Assembly (NCBI RefSeq): GCF_030386795.1
Contig: NZ_JANUQM010000011.1
Coordinates: 186,001 to 250,000, forward strand
Reading direction: 5' to 3'
DNA from: Streptomyces sp. S.PNR 29
GTDB lineage: Bacteria > Actinomycetota > Actinomycetes > Streptomycetales > Streptomycetaceae
Length of the DNA stretch: 64,000 nucleotides
A program made the position numbers and the translations under genes. This document shows, in pieces, positions 8,698 to 17,701 of the stretch. A model generated the notes under the pieces. It did no database searches and was not told the DNA's origin. It worked only from the letters and a program-made list of their open reading frames with translations. Numbering within the stretch: position 1 is the stretch's first letter; each line of letters begins with the position of its first letter.

Positions 8698-8716
8698 GGA
8701 ACGGGCCTCCTGGGCC

Positions 8717-9550
8717 TCAGGGTGTGGGGGTGTCGGCGGTGGAGCGGAGGAAGTCCACGATCGCGTCCGCGACCCACTGCGGTTCCTCTTCCGGCAGCAG
8801 GTGACCGCCGTCGGGGTGCACCAGCTCCACGGCGCCGGGAATGTCGCGGGTGAAGTGCTGGCCCTCGATGCCGGCGCTGCGCAGCACGAGCGTGGGCGCC
8901 GCGATGCGGGGGATCTGCGCGCTGCGGTCGGGCTGGTCGGTGTTGCAGAAGTCGACGAAGGCCGAGCGGTTCCCGGGCCGGTTCATGAGCTGGTGGGTGC
9001 GGTCCACCATGGCCTCGTCCACGATCGTGGAGCGGGGGCCGACGTTCGCGCGCAGGTTGCGCTCGATGGCGCCGCGCGGCATCACCCGCCGCAACACGGG
9101 ACGCAGCAGCGGGTTGCGCGTCAGGCGCATGCCTGCCGGTATCTCCTTCTCCGGGTATCCGGTGGCGTTGACCAGCACCAGGCCGGTCAGCCGTTCCGGG
9201 TGGTCCAGAGCGAGGTTCCAGGCGATGTTGCCGCCCAGTGAATTGCCGGCGACCGCGTAGCGCGGCACCCCCAGTGCTTCCAGGAAGTCCGCCACCGTCG
9301 CGGCGTAGGCCGGGATGCGGTAGTCGCGGTCCTCGCGGGGGCCGGTCAGGCCGAACCCCGGCAGGTCGGGGCGGATGACGTCGAACGACTCCGACAGCAG
9401 GCCCGCCGCACGGTCGAAGTGCTGAAGCGACGACGCGCTGCCGTGCAGCAGGACGAGTGCCGGGCCGTGCCCGGCGCGCTTGTAGTGGATCCGCAGACCG
9501 CCCACCGCGATGAACCGGGAATCGGGTTGTGGGTCAGACCAGGTACTCAT
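8717..9550 (-). CDS. Alpha/beta-fold hydrolase, copy 2, first gene of the operon
   Basis: A 277-residue alpha/beta hydrolase with LHGSAS (oxyanion), GNSLGG with nucleophile Ser104, and HPDGGHLLPEE for the histidine. The usual acid position (GxxD) reads RSAGIEGQH, so the Asp is missing there and Glu or another residue must serve. The family includes meta-cleavage hydrolases, haloperoxidases and lipolytic enzymes. No Shine-Dalgarno sequence is visible ahead of ATG 9550, only TGTATCCATT, which fits a leaderless or nearly leaderless transcript from the promoter at 9551-9587. It opens the operon that ends with the amidohydrolase at 4878. Confidence 0.85.
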   Translation of the reverse strand: MSTWSDPQPDSRFIAVGGLRIHYKRAGHGPALVLLHGSASSLQHFDRAAGLLSESFDVIRPDLPGFGLTGPREDRDYRIPAYAATVADFLEALGVPRYAVAGNSLGGNIAWNLALDHPERLTGLVLVNATGYPEKEIPAGMRLTRNPLLRPVLRRVMPRGAIERNLRANVGPRSTIVDEAMVDRTHQLMNRPGNRSAFVDFCNTDQPDRSAQIPRIAAPTLVLRSAGIEGQHFTRDIPGAVELVHPDGGHLLPEEEPQWVADAIVDFLRSTADTPTP

Positions 9551-9587
9551 AATGGATACACTGTTACCGATAAGATGGTCGTGTCAA
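9551..9587 (-). promoter_or_regulatory. Candidate promoter/operator of the hydrolase-monooxygenase operon
   Basis: On the minus strand a perfect -35 hexamer TTGACA (9587-9582) lies 31 bp ahead of the ATG at 9550. No good -10 follows at 17 bp; TAACAG (9566-9561) at 15 bp is the best. The AT-rich stretch TATCGGTAACAGTGTATC (9571-9554) stands out from the surrounding GC-rich DNA and resembles TetR-family target sequences. Binding by the TetR at 4121 is a guess. Confidence 0.45.
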
Positions 9588-10024
9588 GCGAAGGTCCGAC
9601 CGGGGAGTTCCGCCCCGCGATGTCGGCACCACGGCCGCGCAAGTCGGGCGGGGTGCCGGGTGAGCGGTGGGAGCCGGCCGGCCACCACCCCGCGGCTGCA
9701 CGGCAGTGGTACGACGGGTGCGACCGCCGTGCGCGAGGCCGTGCACGGCGGGATGTTTCCTCGTGCCGTCCCACGCAGCCGGGCGACCGGAAACCTGGCC
9801 GAGCGGAGGGGTGCATCGGCGCTCGCAGGACGGGGGCCGCGGGAGCAGCGGCTCCGGGATCGGCCGGAGGTCCCCGGGGGATCCGCACCGGCTCCGCCCC
9901 GCATCCTCAAGCGGTCCGTCCGCGGGTGCCCGCGAAGAGGCCTGCGGACGGCGTCTCTCACCGGTCCCCGCCTGAGGTGCCAGAATGGCGGGGGCAGCAT
10001 GCGTGGGGAGGAGGAAGGGAGACC
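9588..10024. other. Non-coding stretch upstream of the LacI gene
   Basis: About 440 bp between the divergent operon promoter and the LacI start. Open frames run through it on both strands, but none has a ribosome site or a recognisable product. No convincing inverted repeat other than short GC-rich ones was seen. Confidence 0.5.
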
Positions 10025-11074
10025 GTGCCGGACAACCGAGCGGGAAGACCTTCGAAGGAAGAGCAGGGCGGCAGCGGCGAGGGACCCCCATCGGTGACGA
10101 TCGCGTACATCGCCGAGTCCGCAGGCGTCTCGGTGCCCACGGTGTCGAAGGTGCTCAACGGCCGGTCCGGGGTGTCGGAGGAGACCCGGGCCCGCGTCGA
10201 GCAGCTGATCCATCAGTACGGTTACCGAAAACCTCCCAAGAACCGCAGCAACCTCGTGGAGCTCGTCTTCCGCGAACTGGAGAGCATGTGGGCCGTGGAG
10301 ATCATCCGCGGTGTCGAGCGCGTGGCCCGCAGGAGCGGGGTCGGCGTGCTGGTGTCGGAGTTCGGGCTCCATGACACGGCGGCCAGGACCATCGACGACA
10401 CGGTCGGGCGGCGCCCCCGGTGCGTCCTGTCGGTGGCGCAGCTCTCCGAAACGGAGCGGGAACAGCTGACGGCGAAGGGGATCCCGTTCGTCGTCTTCGA
10501 CCCCATCGACGAGTTGCCCGACGACGTGCCGTTCGTCGGTGCCACGAACTGGCGAGGCGGTCAGGCGGCGACCCGGCATCTGACCGCACTGGGACATCGG
10601 CGCATCGCCATGATCGCCGGACCGGACCACCCCTTCTGCCGCGCCCGGCTGTCCGGCTATGTCTCCGCCCTTGTGGAAGCCGGCTTGCCCACGGAACCCG
10701 ACCTCATGGTGAAGACCCTGCTCACACGCGAGCACGGGTACGCCGCGGCGCGGGAGCTGCTGTCCCGCCCCGATCGCCCCACCGCTGTGTTCACGGCGAA
10801 CGACATGCAGGCGCTCGGTGTCTACCAGGCCGCGCGGGAGCTGGGCCTGCGCATCCCGCACGATCTCAGCGTGGTGGGCTTCGACGACGTACCGGTGGTG
10901 GCCTGGATGGATCCGCCCCTGACCACCGTCCATCAGCCCCTGACCGAGATGGCGGCGGCCGCCACCGAGCTGGCCCTGGCGCTCGGCCGTGGTGAGGACG
11001 TGTCGCAGCTCGGACTGGAGATCGCGACCACCCTCACCGTCCGGGAGAGCACCGCCCCGCCGAAGGAGGAGTGA
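10025..11074 (+). CDS. LacI-family transcriptional regulator
   Basis: A 349-residue sugar-responsive repressor. The GTG at 10025 is chosen because GGAGGAAGGGAG precedes it and the helix-turn-helix then starts near residue 24 (VTIAYIAESAGVSVPTVSKVLNG), followed by the hinge region that family members use for minor-groove contact (YGYRKPPKNRS). The rest is a periplasmic-binding-protein-like effector domain, ending in VVGFDDVPVVAWMDPPLTTVHQPL. It is convergent with the GH42 beta-galactosidase and is the nearest regulator to it and to the first GH29 gene, so those are candidate targets. No LacI-type palindrome was seen in front of the GH42 gene, so this assignment is weak. Confidence 0.9.
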   Translation: MPDNRAGRPSKEEQGGSGEGPPSVTIAYIAESAGVSVPTVSKVLNGRSGVSEETRARVEQLIHQYGYRKPPKNRSNLVELVFRELESMWAVEIIRGVERVARRSGVGVLVSEFGLHDTAARTIDDTVGRRPRCVLSVAQLSETEREQLTAKGIPFVVFDPIDELPDDVPFVGATNWRGGQAATRHLTALGHRRIAMIAGPDHPFCRARLSGYVSALVEAGLPTEPDLMVKTLLTREHGYAAARELLSRPDRPTAVFTANDMQALGVYQAARELGLRIPHDLSVVGFDDVPVVAWMDPPLTTVHQPLTEMAAAATELALALGRGEDVSQLGLEIATTLTVRESTAPPKEE

Positions 11075-11117
11075 GGACGGACGCCGGGGGCCGGATGGAA
11101 GCCGGTACCGCCTGGTC

Positions 11118-11133
11118 GGCCGCCCGGGCGGCC
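11118..11133. terminator. Palindrome between convergent LacI and GH42 genes
   Basis: GGCCGCCCGGGCGGCC is a perfect 16-bp palindrome 44 bp after the LacI stop and 65 bp from the GH42 stop. Having no loop bases, it would form an imperfect hairpin. It is the only strong dyad in this convergent gap and is a candidate bidirectional terminator. Confidence 0.4.
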
Positions 11134-11197
11134 CGGCGCTGAGAGAGTCCCTCTGCGTCCTGTCTCCCGGGTGAGCCGCCGGACGGCAGCCCGGACG

Positions 11198-13183
11198 TCA
11201 CGGCCGGCGCAGCACCACGCAGCCGCCGGGCGGGATTTCGTGCGCGAGGGCACCGGTGAGCAGGTCGTGGGCGGGGCCCGGCAGGGGCACCGCGTCGGTG
11301 CGGTGGTTGATCAGGAAGTGCCAGTGGCGCCCGTCGGCGGCGTGCCGGGTGACGGCCTCTACACCGGGCGGCTGACCCGGCAGTTCCGGCTCGATGCCGG
11401 TCTCCTTCAGCAGCCGGCCGATCAGGGAGCCGTAGTCGGCGTCATCCAGGCGGGTGGAGAGGTACCAGCCCTGTCCGGTGCCGAAGCGGTGCCGGGTCAG
11501 TGCCGGGCTGCCCGTGAGCATGCCGTGGGTGTAGGCGGCGAGCGTCTGCGCTCCCTCGCAGCGCAGGGACTCGCTCCAGACGGTGCCGTGCGAGCCGTCG
11601 GACAGGGTGATCCGTTGGTCCGTCCGCAGCGGACGGTACTCCTCGACGCGGATGCCCAGTGCCTCGCGCAGCGGGCCGGCTGGATAGCCGCCGAGCCGGG
11701 CGTGCATGCGGTCGTCGACGTATCCGCTCGCGTGCTGGACGAGGAGCGTTCCGCCGCCGGCGACATAACGGCGCAGGTTCTCCGCGCCCGCGTCGGACAG
11801 CAGGAACAGGGCCGGGGCGATGACGAGCCGATAGCGGCTCAACTCCTGTCCGGGGTGGGCGAAGTCGACGGTGGCGTGCGCGTCCCACAGCGCGCGGTGC
11901 GCCCGGACGAGCGACGCGTGGTAGTCCAGGTGGGAGGAGGGCAGACCGTCCACGCCGAGCGCCCACCAGGCGTCCGGGTCGTCGAGCACGGCCACGGACG
12001 CGGTGACCGTCGATCCCGCCAGTTCGCCCAGCCGGGCGACTGCTTCCCCGGTCTGCATGACCTCGCGGAAGATACGGCTGTCGGGGCCCGCGTGCGGGAC
12101 CATCGCCGAGTGCCAGGTTTCCGCGCCGGCCCGGGACTGCCGCCACTGGAAGAACAGGGCGCCCTCGGAACCGCGGGCGATGTGGCCGAGGGTGTGGCGC
12201 AGGATGTCGCCGGGCTCCTTGGCGAGGATCTGGTCGCCGTCGTAGACGGTGCTGGTGCCCTGTTCCATCAGCAGCCAGGGGCGTTGGCCGGCCAGGGAGC
12301 GGGTGCGGTCGGCATGGAAGGCGGCGTCGGCGGCGGCGTCCAGGCCGGGGGCGCTCGGATACTGGTCGGAGGTGACGACGTCGAGTTCGCGGGCGAAGGC
12401 CCATAAGTCCACGTTCTGGTAGGCGGGGAGCATCAGGTTGGTCGTCACGGGCCGGTCGCTGTGGACGCGGATCGCGTCGCGCTGTTCGCGGTAGGCGGCG
12501 ATGATCTCGTCGGACCAGAAGCGGTGGAAGTCCAGTGCCTGGCCGGGGTTCTTGTGCCATTGCGTGGCGCGCGGCGGCAGCACCTGTTCCCAGGAGGTGT
12601 AGCGCTGGCTCCAGAAGGCGGTGCCCCAAGCCGCGTTGAGGGCCTCGAGTGAGCCGTGGCGGGCGCGCAGCCACACCCGGAAGGCTGCGGCCGTGTGGTC
12701 GCACCAGCAGAGCGTGCCGTACTCGTTGTGGACGTGCCACAGCGCGAGGGCGGGGTGGTCGCCGTACCGTTCGGCCAGCGCGGAGGCGATGCGGCGGGCC
12801 GCGCTGCGGTAGGCGGGGGCGGTGAGGCAGTACGTGTCGCGGCTGCCGTGGATGAGACGGGTGCCGTCCGGGGCGACCGGCAGCGCGTCGGGGTGGGCCA
12901 GGGTGAACCACGGCGGCGGGGAGGCAGTCGGGGTGGCCAGGTCGACGGCCACGCCGCCTGCGTGCAGGCGTTCGATGTGGGCGTCGAGCCAGGAGAAGTC
13001 GTAGCGTCCCTCCTCCGGTTCGAGCAGGGCCCAGGAGAAGACTCCGAGCGTGGCCAGGTTGACCCTGGCCCGGCGCATGAGCTCGTCGTCCTCCTTCCAG
13101 ACCGGCTCGTCCCACTGTTCGGGGTTGTAGTCGCCGCCGAAGGCGAGGCCGCCCAGGCGGTCGGTGATACTGCGTGCCGTCAT
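11198..13183 (-). CDS. Beta-galactosidase, glycoside hydrolase family 42
   Basis: A 661-residue GH42 enzyme, the usual family length, hydrolysing beta-D-galactosides. It begins GGLAFGGDYNPEQWDEPVW, the family's N-terminal signature. The acid/base is Glu154 in HVHNEYG and the nucleophile is the Glu in LLMEQGTS near residue 310. Only three cysteines of the usual four-Cys zinc cluster are seen (Cys119, Cys159, Cys161, with His163 following), so zinc binding may be altered or lost. No signal peptide is present, so it acts on imported oligosaccharides. Next to fucosidases it could remove the galactose exposed after fucose is cut from xyloglucan side chains (inference). A trimerisation/beta-sandwich C-terminal region follows the barrel. 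Confidence 0.93.
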   Translation of the reverse strand: MTARSITDRLGGLAFGGDYNPEQWDEPVWKEDDELMRRARVNLATLGVFSWALLEPEEGRYDFSWLDAHIERLHAGGVAVDLATPTASPPPWFTLAHPDALPVAPDGTRLIHGSRDTYCLTAPAYRSAARRIASALAERYGDHPALALWHVHNEYGTLCWCDHTAAAFRVWLRARHGSLEALNAAWGTAFWSQRYTSWEQVLPPRATQWHKNPGQALDFHRFWSDEIIAAYREQRDAIRVHSDRPVTTNLMLPAYQNVDLWAFARELDVVTSDQYPSAPGLDAAADAAFHADRTRSLAGQRPWLLMEQGTSTVYDGDQILAKEPGDILRHTLGHIARGSEGALFFQWRQSRAGAETWHSAMVPHAGPDSRIFREVMQTGEAVARLGELAGSTVTASVAVLDDPDAWWALGVDGLPSSHLDYHASLVRAHRALWDAHATVDFAHPGQELSRYRLVIAPALFLLSDAGAENLRRYVAGGGTLLVQHASGYVDDRMHARLGGYPAGPLREALGIRVEEYRPLRTDQRITLSDGSHGTVWSESLRCEGAQTLAAYTHGMLTGSPALTRHRFGTGQGWYLSTRLDDADYGSLIGRLLKETGIEPELPGQPPGVEAVTRHAADGRHWHFLINHRTDAVPLPGPAHDLLTGALAHEIPPGGCVVLRRP

Positions 13184-13344
13184 GTCGCTTCCTCGGAGAA
13201 GGAGTTCGGACGGTGCTGCACTGACGCTCTGCCAGGCATGGATCCGGACGCGACTCGCTGGTCCTCAGATGCCTCGCCTCGCAGCACGGCTGTCAAACGG
13301 CCGGCCACCTGGGCCACCGCCGTGCGGTCCAGGTCCTTCGGTCC

Positions 13345-13380
13345 TCCGGCACCCTCACGGGCTCGCGTGAGGGTGCCGGA
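13345..13380 (-). terminator. Strong hairpin downstream of the first GH29 gene
   Basis: A perfect 15-bp inverted repeat (TCCGGCACCCTCACG at 13345-13359 and its complement at 13366-13380) with a 6-nt loop lies 81 bp beyond the GH29 stop and 162 bp ahead of the GH42 start. It makes the two glycosidase genes separate transcription units. Confidence 0.7.
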
Positions 13381-13461
13381 CACCTGTCTGGCCAACTGGG
13401 CGCCAGGCGGCTGAAGGCTGCGGAGAATCACGTCACCGCAGCCGCCCGCGCGTCTCGGGGA

Positions 13462-15696
13462 TCAGAGCGCCGTGAAGGTCCACAGCAGGTTGGTGCTGCT
13501 GCCGTAGCTCCACTGCTTCGTGACGGAGCCCGAGGGGACGTTGCCGCCGCCGTCGAGGACCAGGCCGGTGGTGCGGTTGGCGATCGAGTAGCGGCCGTCG
13601 CCGCGGTGAGTGATCGTCCAGTGCTGGTTGTTGTTGTTGTTGCTCCACGGGGCCTGTCTGGCGGCGGAGCCGTTGTCGGTGGCGCCCCAGCCGTCGGCGA
13701 CCATGCCGTTCGTCCGGTTGACCAGCCGGTAATAGCCGCCTCCCACCGGCTCCGCGCGCCATTGCAGGTTGGGGCTGCCGTCCCAGGTCCACTGCTTGAG
13801 GTTGGACCCGGAGGCGACGTTGCCGCCGCTGTCCAGGGCGAGGCCGTCGGTGACGTTGGTGATCCGGAAGTACGTCGCCGGGTTGAACTGGACCTTCAGC
13901 GAGGTGATCTGGTCGTTGTTGCCGGTGTTCCTGAGGTCGGGGTTGTCGGCGGTGAAGGTCCAGGAGGTGCCGGTGAAGTTGTCTCCCGAGTAGCCGATCA
14001 CCTGGTAGCCGGGGGCCGGCCGGAGAGAGGAGAGCGTGCGTGCGCCCAGTCCGGCCGCGGTCAGGTCGGCGGCGGTGTAGTCGCCGAGGGTGAACGTGGC
14101 GTAGTCACCGGTGTAGTCGACGTCCTTGAAGGCGATGGCGCCGGCCTGCGGCCTCAGCCCCGGAATGCTGCCGGAGAAGGCGAGCTTCAGGACGTAGGCG
14201 CCCGCACTGTACGGCGCCGAGGAGGGCAGGGTGACCGTGAGGCCGGAGGAGCTCTGCGTCGGCGTGGGCAGGTCGATGTAGGTGCCGGCGGTGGTGCCGA
14301 GGAGCTTCGCCGAGGTCAGCGACGAGAGGTTGATCCGGTCCGAGCCGAGGGTCTTGATCGTCAGGGAGCTTCCGGGCCAGCCCAGGACGGTGGCGTACAG
14401 GACGTTGTTCGCCTTGTTGCGGGTGAAGCGGATGTCCTGCGCCGTGCCGGCGTGCGGGGTGGTGAACGAGCCGCCGCCCATCTTCGTCGGGCCCTCGCCG
14501 TACGCCGTCCAGGCGCGGGTCGCGTAGATCGACTCGCCGAAGCGCTTCAGGTGGTCGCCGATGCCGAGCAGGATGTCCTTCTGGGCTTGGGGGATGGTGC
14601 CGTCGGCCATCGGCGCGATGTTCAGCAGCATGTTGCCGTTCTTGCTGACCCGGTCGATGAAGGAGTGCAGCATCTGCTGGAACGTGTAGTAGCCGATGCC
14701 CTGGGTGTAGCACCAGCTGCTGCTGGAGATGCTGTCGTCGGTCAGCCAGTACGGGGTGGTGAGGTCGGCCGGGCCGCCGCGTTCGTAGTCGAAGACCTCG
14801 CCCTTGCCGTGCATGCCGTCCTTGTAGGTGGCGACGACCTCACGGCCCCAGCTGTTGGCCTGGTTGTAGTAGTACGCCAGGAAGTTGAGGCGCTGTTGCT
14901 CGTCGACGGCGCTCAGGTTGAAGTCCTGCCACAGGATGTCGGGCTGGGCGCGGTCGATGACCTCCTTGAGCTTGTCGTACCAGAGCTGGTTCTCCGCGGA
15001 CGAGCCCAGTTGCCCGTAGAGCTTCTTGAGGCTGGGGTCGGTCTGGGCGGGGGCGTATTCGTAGAAGCCGGTGAAGTTGTACGCGTGGTGCATGGCCACC
15101 AGCAGCTTGAGGCCCTTGGCGCGGATGGCCGTGGAGAAGAGCTTCAGCAGGTCGAGGCCTGGGCCCTTCTTGACCGAGTTCCACTCGTTGACCTGGCTGT
15201 CCCACATGGAGAAGCCGTCGTGGTGCTCGGCGACGGGGCCGGCGAACCTGGCGCCGGCGTCGACGAAGAGCTGCGCCCACTCGTCGGGGTCGAACTTCCC
15301 GCCGGCCGACTTCAGCTTCGGCGCGAACTTCACGAAGTTGCCCGCCAGGTCCTGAGCGCCGTTGATGAAGTTGTGGTACGGCCAAGCCGACGGCTGGCCG
15401 TAGGTCGCGATGTGGTGCTGGTTGACGCTGTCGCCGGCCCGGTACATGGTGCGCGGGTACCACTCGTTGCCGAAGGCCGGGACGCTGAAGACGCCCCAGT
15501 GGAAGTAGATCCCGAACTTCGCGTCCTGGAACCACTCCGGAGCCGGCGGGTGCTGGTCGACCGAGTTCCAGTCGGGCGTATACGTGCTGGGCGCCGCGTG
15601 GGCGACACCGGCGCCGAACACACCGCCGGCAACGGCCGCCGCGGCCACACAGGTGGCACCGGCCAGGAACTGGCGTCTGTTGAGCGGACTCGACAT
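13462..15696 (-). CDS. Secreted GH29 alpha-L-fucosidase with beta/gamma-crystallin and ricin-type lectin domains
   Basis: A 744-residue secreted enzyme. The ATG at 15694-15696 gives a twin-arginine signal (NRRQFLAGATC, residues 7-17, then Ala-rich to AHAA near 35). The GH29 barrel spans about 50-350; the nucleophile is Asp258 in ILWQDFN, and EHHDGFSMW (158-166) is the conserved substrate-binding block. A beta-sandwich follows to about 520. Residues about 525-610 form a beta/gamma-crystallin-like Greek-key domain: YSGDNFTGTS fits Y-x6-G-x-S, and NDQITS fits the calcium-binding N/D-N/D-x-x-S/T-S motif. The C-terminus (about 612-744) has three ricin-type QxW repeats ending in QWRAEP, QHWTIT and LWTFTAL. 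It would remove terminal L-fucose from polysaccharides outside the cell. Two candidate GntR sites lie in its divergent promoter region. Confidence 0.9.
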   Translation of the reverse strand: MSSPLNRRQFLAGATCVAAAAVAGGVFGAGVAHAAPSTYTPDWNSVDQHPPAPEWFQDAKFGIYFHWGVFSVPAFGNEWYPRTMYRAGDSVNQHHIATYGQPSAWPYHNFINGAQDLAGNFVKFAPKLKSAGGKFDPDEWAQLFVDAGARFAGPVAEHHDGFSMWDSQVNEWNSVKKGPGLDLLKLFSTAIRAKGLKLLVAMHHAYNFTGFYEYAPAQTDPSLKKLYGQLGSSAENQLWYDKLKEVIDRAQPDILWQDFNLSAVDEQQRLNFLAYYYNQANSWGREVVATYKDGMHGKGEVFDYERGGPADLTTPYWLTDDSISSSSWCYTQGIGYYTFQQMLHSFIDRVSKNGNMLLNIAPMADGTIPQAQKDILLGIGDHLKRFGESIYATRAWTAYGEGPTKMGGGSFTTPHAGTAQDIRFTRNKANNVLYATVLGWPGSSLTIKTLGSDRINLSSLTSAKLLGTTAGTYIDLPTPTQSSSGLTVTLPSSAPYSAGAYVLKLAFSGSIPGLRPQAGAIAFKDVDYTGDYATFTLGDYTAADLTAAGLGARTLSSLRPAPGYQVIGYSGDNFTGTSWTFTADNPDLRNTGNNDQITSLKVQFNPATYFRITNVTDGLALDSGGNVASGSNLKQWTWDGSPNLQWRAEPVGGGYYRLVNRTNGMVADGWGATDNGSAARQAPWSNNNNNQHWTITHRGDGRYSIANRTTGLVLDGGGNVPSGSVTKQWSYGSSTNLLWTFTAL

Positions 15697-15901
15697 GGGC
15701 ACATCCCGGGTGCGGAAGGGGGACAGGGGAATGCGAGGGGACACGAGTCGGCGTGGCTGCTGTGCATGGAGCGCCGCGTGTCACGCATGAAGGTCCGCCA
15801 TTTCTCCCGGGGATGTCAACCAGTGTGCAGGGATGAAAAGCGCCCCACGCTCATGCGATATGACCCGATTTATCGATCTACGCACGCCTTTGACGCCAGC
15901 C

Positions 15902-15916
15902 AGACATGCCATGTCT
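15902..15916. promoter_or_regulatory. Candidate GntR operator, palindromic copy
   Basis: AGACATGCCATGTCT is a perfect palindrome (7-bp arms around one base) and matches 10 of 14 arm positions of the ATACATC-C-GATGTAT motif found before other genes of this system. It lies 206 bp upstream of the first GH29 gene in the 501-bp divergent region 15697-16197, which otherwise holds no gene. Confidence 0.5.
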
Positions 15917-16065
15917 TACGGGCGTCCGTAGTGAACTTGAGCTACCGGATGGCGGAGATTGGTGGGATGCTTCATGAAGAGGGCCCCGTGGTCTGCTCGT
16001 CGGAGAACGATGTGACCTGTGTCTTTCTTTGCGGTCTGGACGACAGAGTGTGCGGGGCTCTATAA

Positions 16066-16080
16066 ATACATCCTATCTTT
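16066..16080 (+). promoter_or_regulatory. Candidate GntR operator upstream of cluster I
   Basis: ATACATCCTATCTTT has the complete left half ATACATCC of the shared motif and ends 117 bp before the dehydratase start at 16198. It sits in an AT-rich patch (CTATAAATACATCC) unlike the surrounding DNA, as expected for a promoter. Confidence 0.55.
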
Positions 16081-16197
16081 AGTGGGTGGTGTTCCCCAGG
16101 CCATCTCGCGCATCGCGGCGGGCCAACCGGCCTCCTCCGCCGCCCACATCTCGTCGTCAGGGGCCGTATCGCCCCTGCCCGCACTGGAGTTGCCGCC

Positions 16198-17541
16198 ATG
16201 CCATCCGCCCCGTCCGCTTCCCCGGCACCCCCGACCACTGCCCGTATCACCGCCCTGGACGTGCTGGACGTGCGTTTCCCGACGTCCGAGCACCTGGACG
16301 GGTCCGACGCGATGAACCCCGAGCCCGACTACTCCGCCGCCTACGTCGTCCTGCGCACCGACGCCGGCGACGGACTCGAGGGCCACGCTCTGGCCTTCAC
16401 CACCGGTCGCGGCAACGACGTTCAGGCCGCCGCCATCGCGGCCCTGGCCCCGCACGTGGTGGGCCTCTCGGTCGAGGAGGTCTGCTCCGACCTCGGCGCC
16501 TTCTCCCGCTCTCTCGTCCACGATCCCCAACTGCGCTGGCTGGGACCGGAGAAGGGCGCCATCCACATGGCCACCGGAGCGGTCGTCAACGCCGCCTGGG
16601 ACCTGGCCGCCAAGCGTGCCGGCAAGCCCGTGTGGCGCTTCCTCGGTGAAATGTCGCCCGAAGACCTGGTCGCTCAGGTCGACTTCCGCTGGCTCAGCGA
16701 CGCCCTCACCCCCGAGGAGGCGCTGGACCTCCTCAAGCGCGCCGAGCCGGGCCGCGAGGAGCGGATCGCGCGTCTGCTGGAGCGCGGCTACCCGGCCTAC
16801 ACCACCACCCCGGGCTGGCTCGGCTACTCCGACGAGAAACTGGCCCGTCTGGCCCGCGAGGCCGTCGCCGACGGCTTCACCCAGATCAAGCTGAAGGTCG
16901 GAGCATCCCTGGAGGACGACGTACGGCGCATGCGCACCGCCCGCGAGACGGTCGGCGACGGCATCCGCATCGCGGTCGACGCCAACCAGAGATGGGACGT
17001 GCAGCCCGCGATCGACTGGATGAACGCCCTGGCCCCGTATGAGCCCTACTGGATCGAGGAGCCCACGTCCCCCGACGACATCCTCGGCCACGCCGCCGTC
17101 CGCAAGGCCGTTGCCCCCATCAAGGTCGCCACCGGCGAACACATCGCCAACCGGGTCGTCTTCAAGCAACTCCTCCAGGCCGGCGCGGTCGACATCGTGC
17201 AGATCGACTCCGCCCGGGTCGGCGGCGTCAACGAGAACATCGCGATTTTGCTGCTCGCCGCGAAGTTCGGCGTGCCGGTCTGCCCGCACGCGGGCGGCGT
17301 CGGCCTGTGCGAGATGGTGCAGCACCTGTCGATGTTCGACTACGTCGCCGTGTCCGGCACCACCGAGGACCGGGTCATCGAGTACGTCGACCACCTGCAC
17401 GAGCACTTCGTCGACCCGGTGCGCATCGCCGACGGCCACTACCTGGCGCCGACCCTGCCCGGACTGAGCGCGCAGATGCACCCCGAGTCCCTCAAGGAGT
17501 ACGCCTACCCCGACGGCCCCGTCTGGGCCACCCGTGTCTGA
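16198..17541 (+). CDS. L-fuconate dehydratase-type enolase-superfamily enzyme, copy 1
   Basis: A 447-residue sugar-acid dehydratase of the enolase superfamily that removes water from L-fuconate or a close analogue to give the 2-keto-3-deoxy acid. Family marks are the N-terminal VRFPTSxxLDGSDAMNPxPDYSAAYVV block, the KxK pair Lys231/Lys233 (KLKVG), the magnesium ligands Asp261 (DANQRW), Glu287 (WIEEPTSPDD) and Glu314 (ATGEH), and His364 (CPHAGG). All catalytic residues are present. It is a clear paralogue of the enzyme at 43834. Its N-terminus is 9 residues longer, Pro/Ala/Ser-rich and probably disordered. It opens cluster I; because that cluster carries KDG kinase and KDPG-type aldolase, the 6-hydroxy analogue (L-galactonate) may be the true substrate. 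Confidence 0.9.
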   Translation: MPSAPSASPAPPTTARITALDVLDVRFPTSEHLDGSDAMNPEPDYSAAYVVLRTDAGDGLEGHALAFTTGRGNDVQAAAIAALAPHVVGLSVEEVCSDLGAFSRSLVHDPQLRWLGPEKGAIHMATGAVVNAAWDLAAKRAGKPVWRFLGEMSPEDLVAQVDFRWLSDALTPEEALDLLKRAEPGREERIARLLERGYPAYTTTPGWLGYSDEKLARLAREAVADGFTQIKLKVGASLEDDVRRMRTARETVGDGIRIAVDANQRWDVQPAIDWMNALAPYEPYWIEEPTSPDDILGHAAVRKAVAPIKVATGEHIANRVVFKQLLQAGAVDIVQIDSARVGGVNENIAILLLAAKFGVPVCPHAGGVGLCEMVQHLSMFDYVAVSGTTEDRVIEYVDHLHEHFVDPVRIADGHYLAPTLPGLSAQMHPESLKEYAYPDGPVWATRV

Positions 17542-17677
17542 CGCCCCTGGCCGACGCTCCTCATGCGCGGGACCTGCGCCGTCCCCACACCGGCGGGGCG
17601 AGCCCTGTCAGGCGCCCAGCCGGCGCACCTGCGGCGTCGACGCCCTCCGGCGGTCACGCGCCTGCTCCTCGCTTCGC

Positions 17678-17701
17678 GGAGGCCGGCGAGCACCGGCCTC
17701 C
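17678..17701. terminator. Hairpin in the gap between the dehydratase and fucU genes
   Basis: GGAGGCCGG (17678-17686) pairs perfectly with CCGGCCTCC (17693-17701) around a 6-nt loop. It lies in a 324-bp gene-free gap (17542-17865), unusual for an otherwise overlapping operon, so it may attenuate or end the first transcript or stabilise a 3' end. No other feature was recognised in this gap. Confidence 0.45.

Noticed and set aside
13606..16065. An 819-codon open frame antisense to the first GH29 gene
   Set aside because: It shows the same low-complexity composition without domains and covers the complement of a clear fucosidase with signal peptide and catalytic residues.
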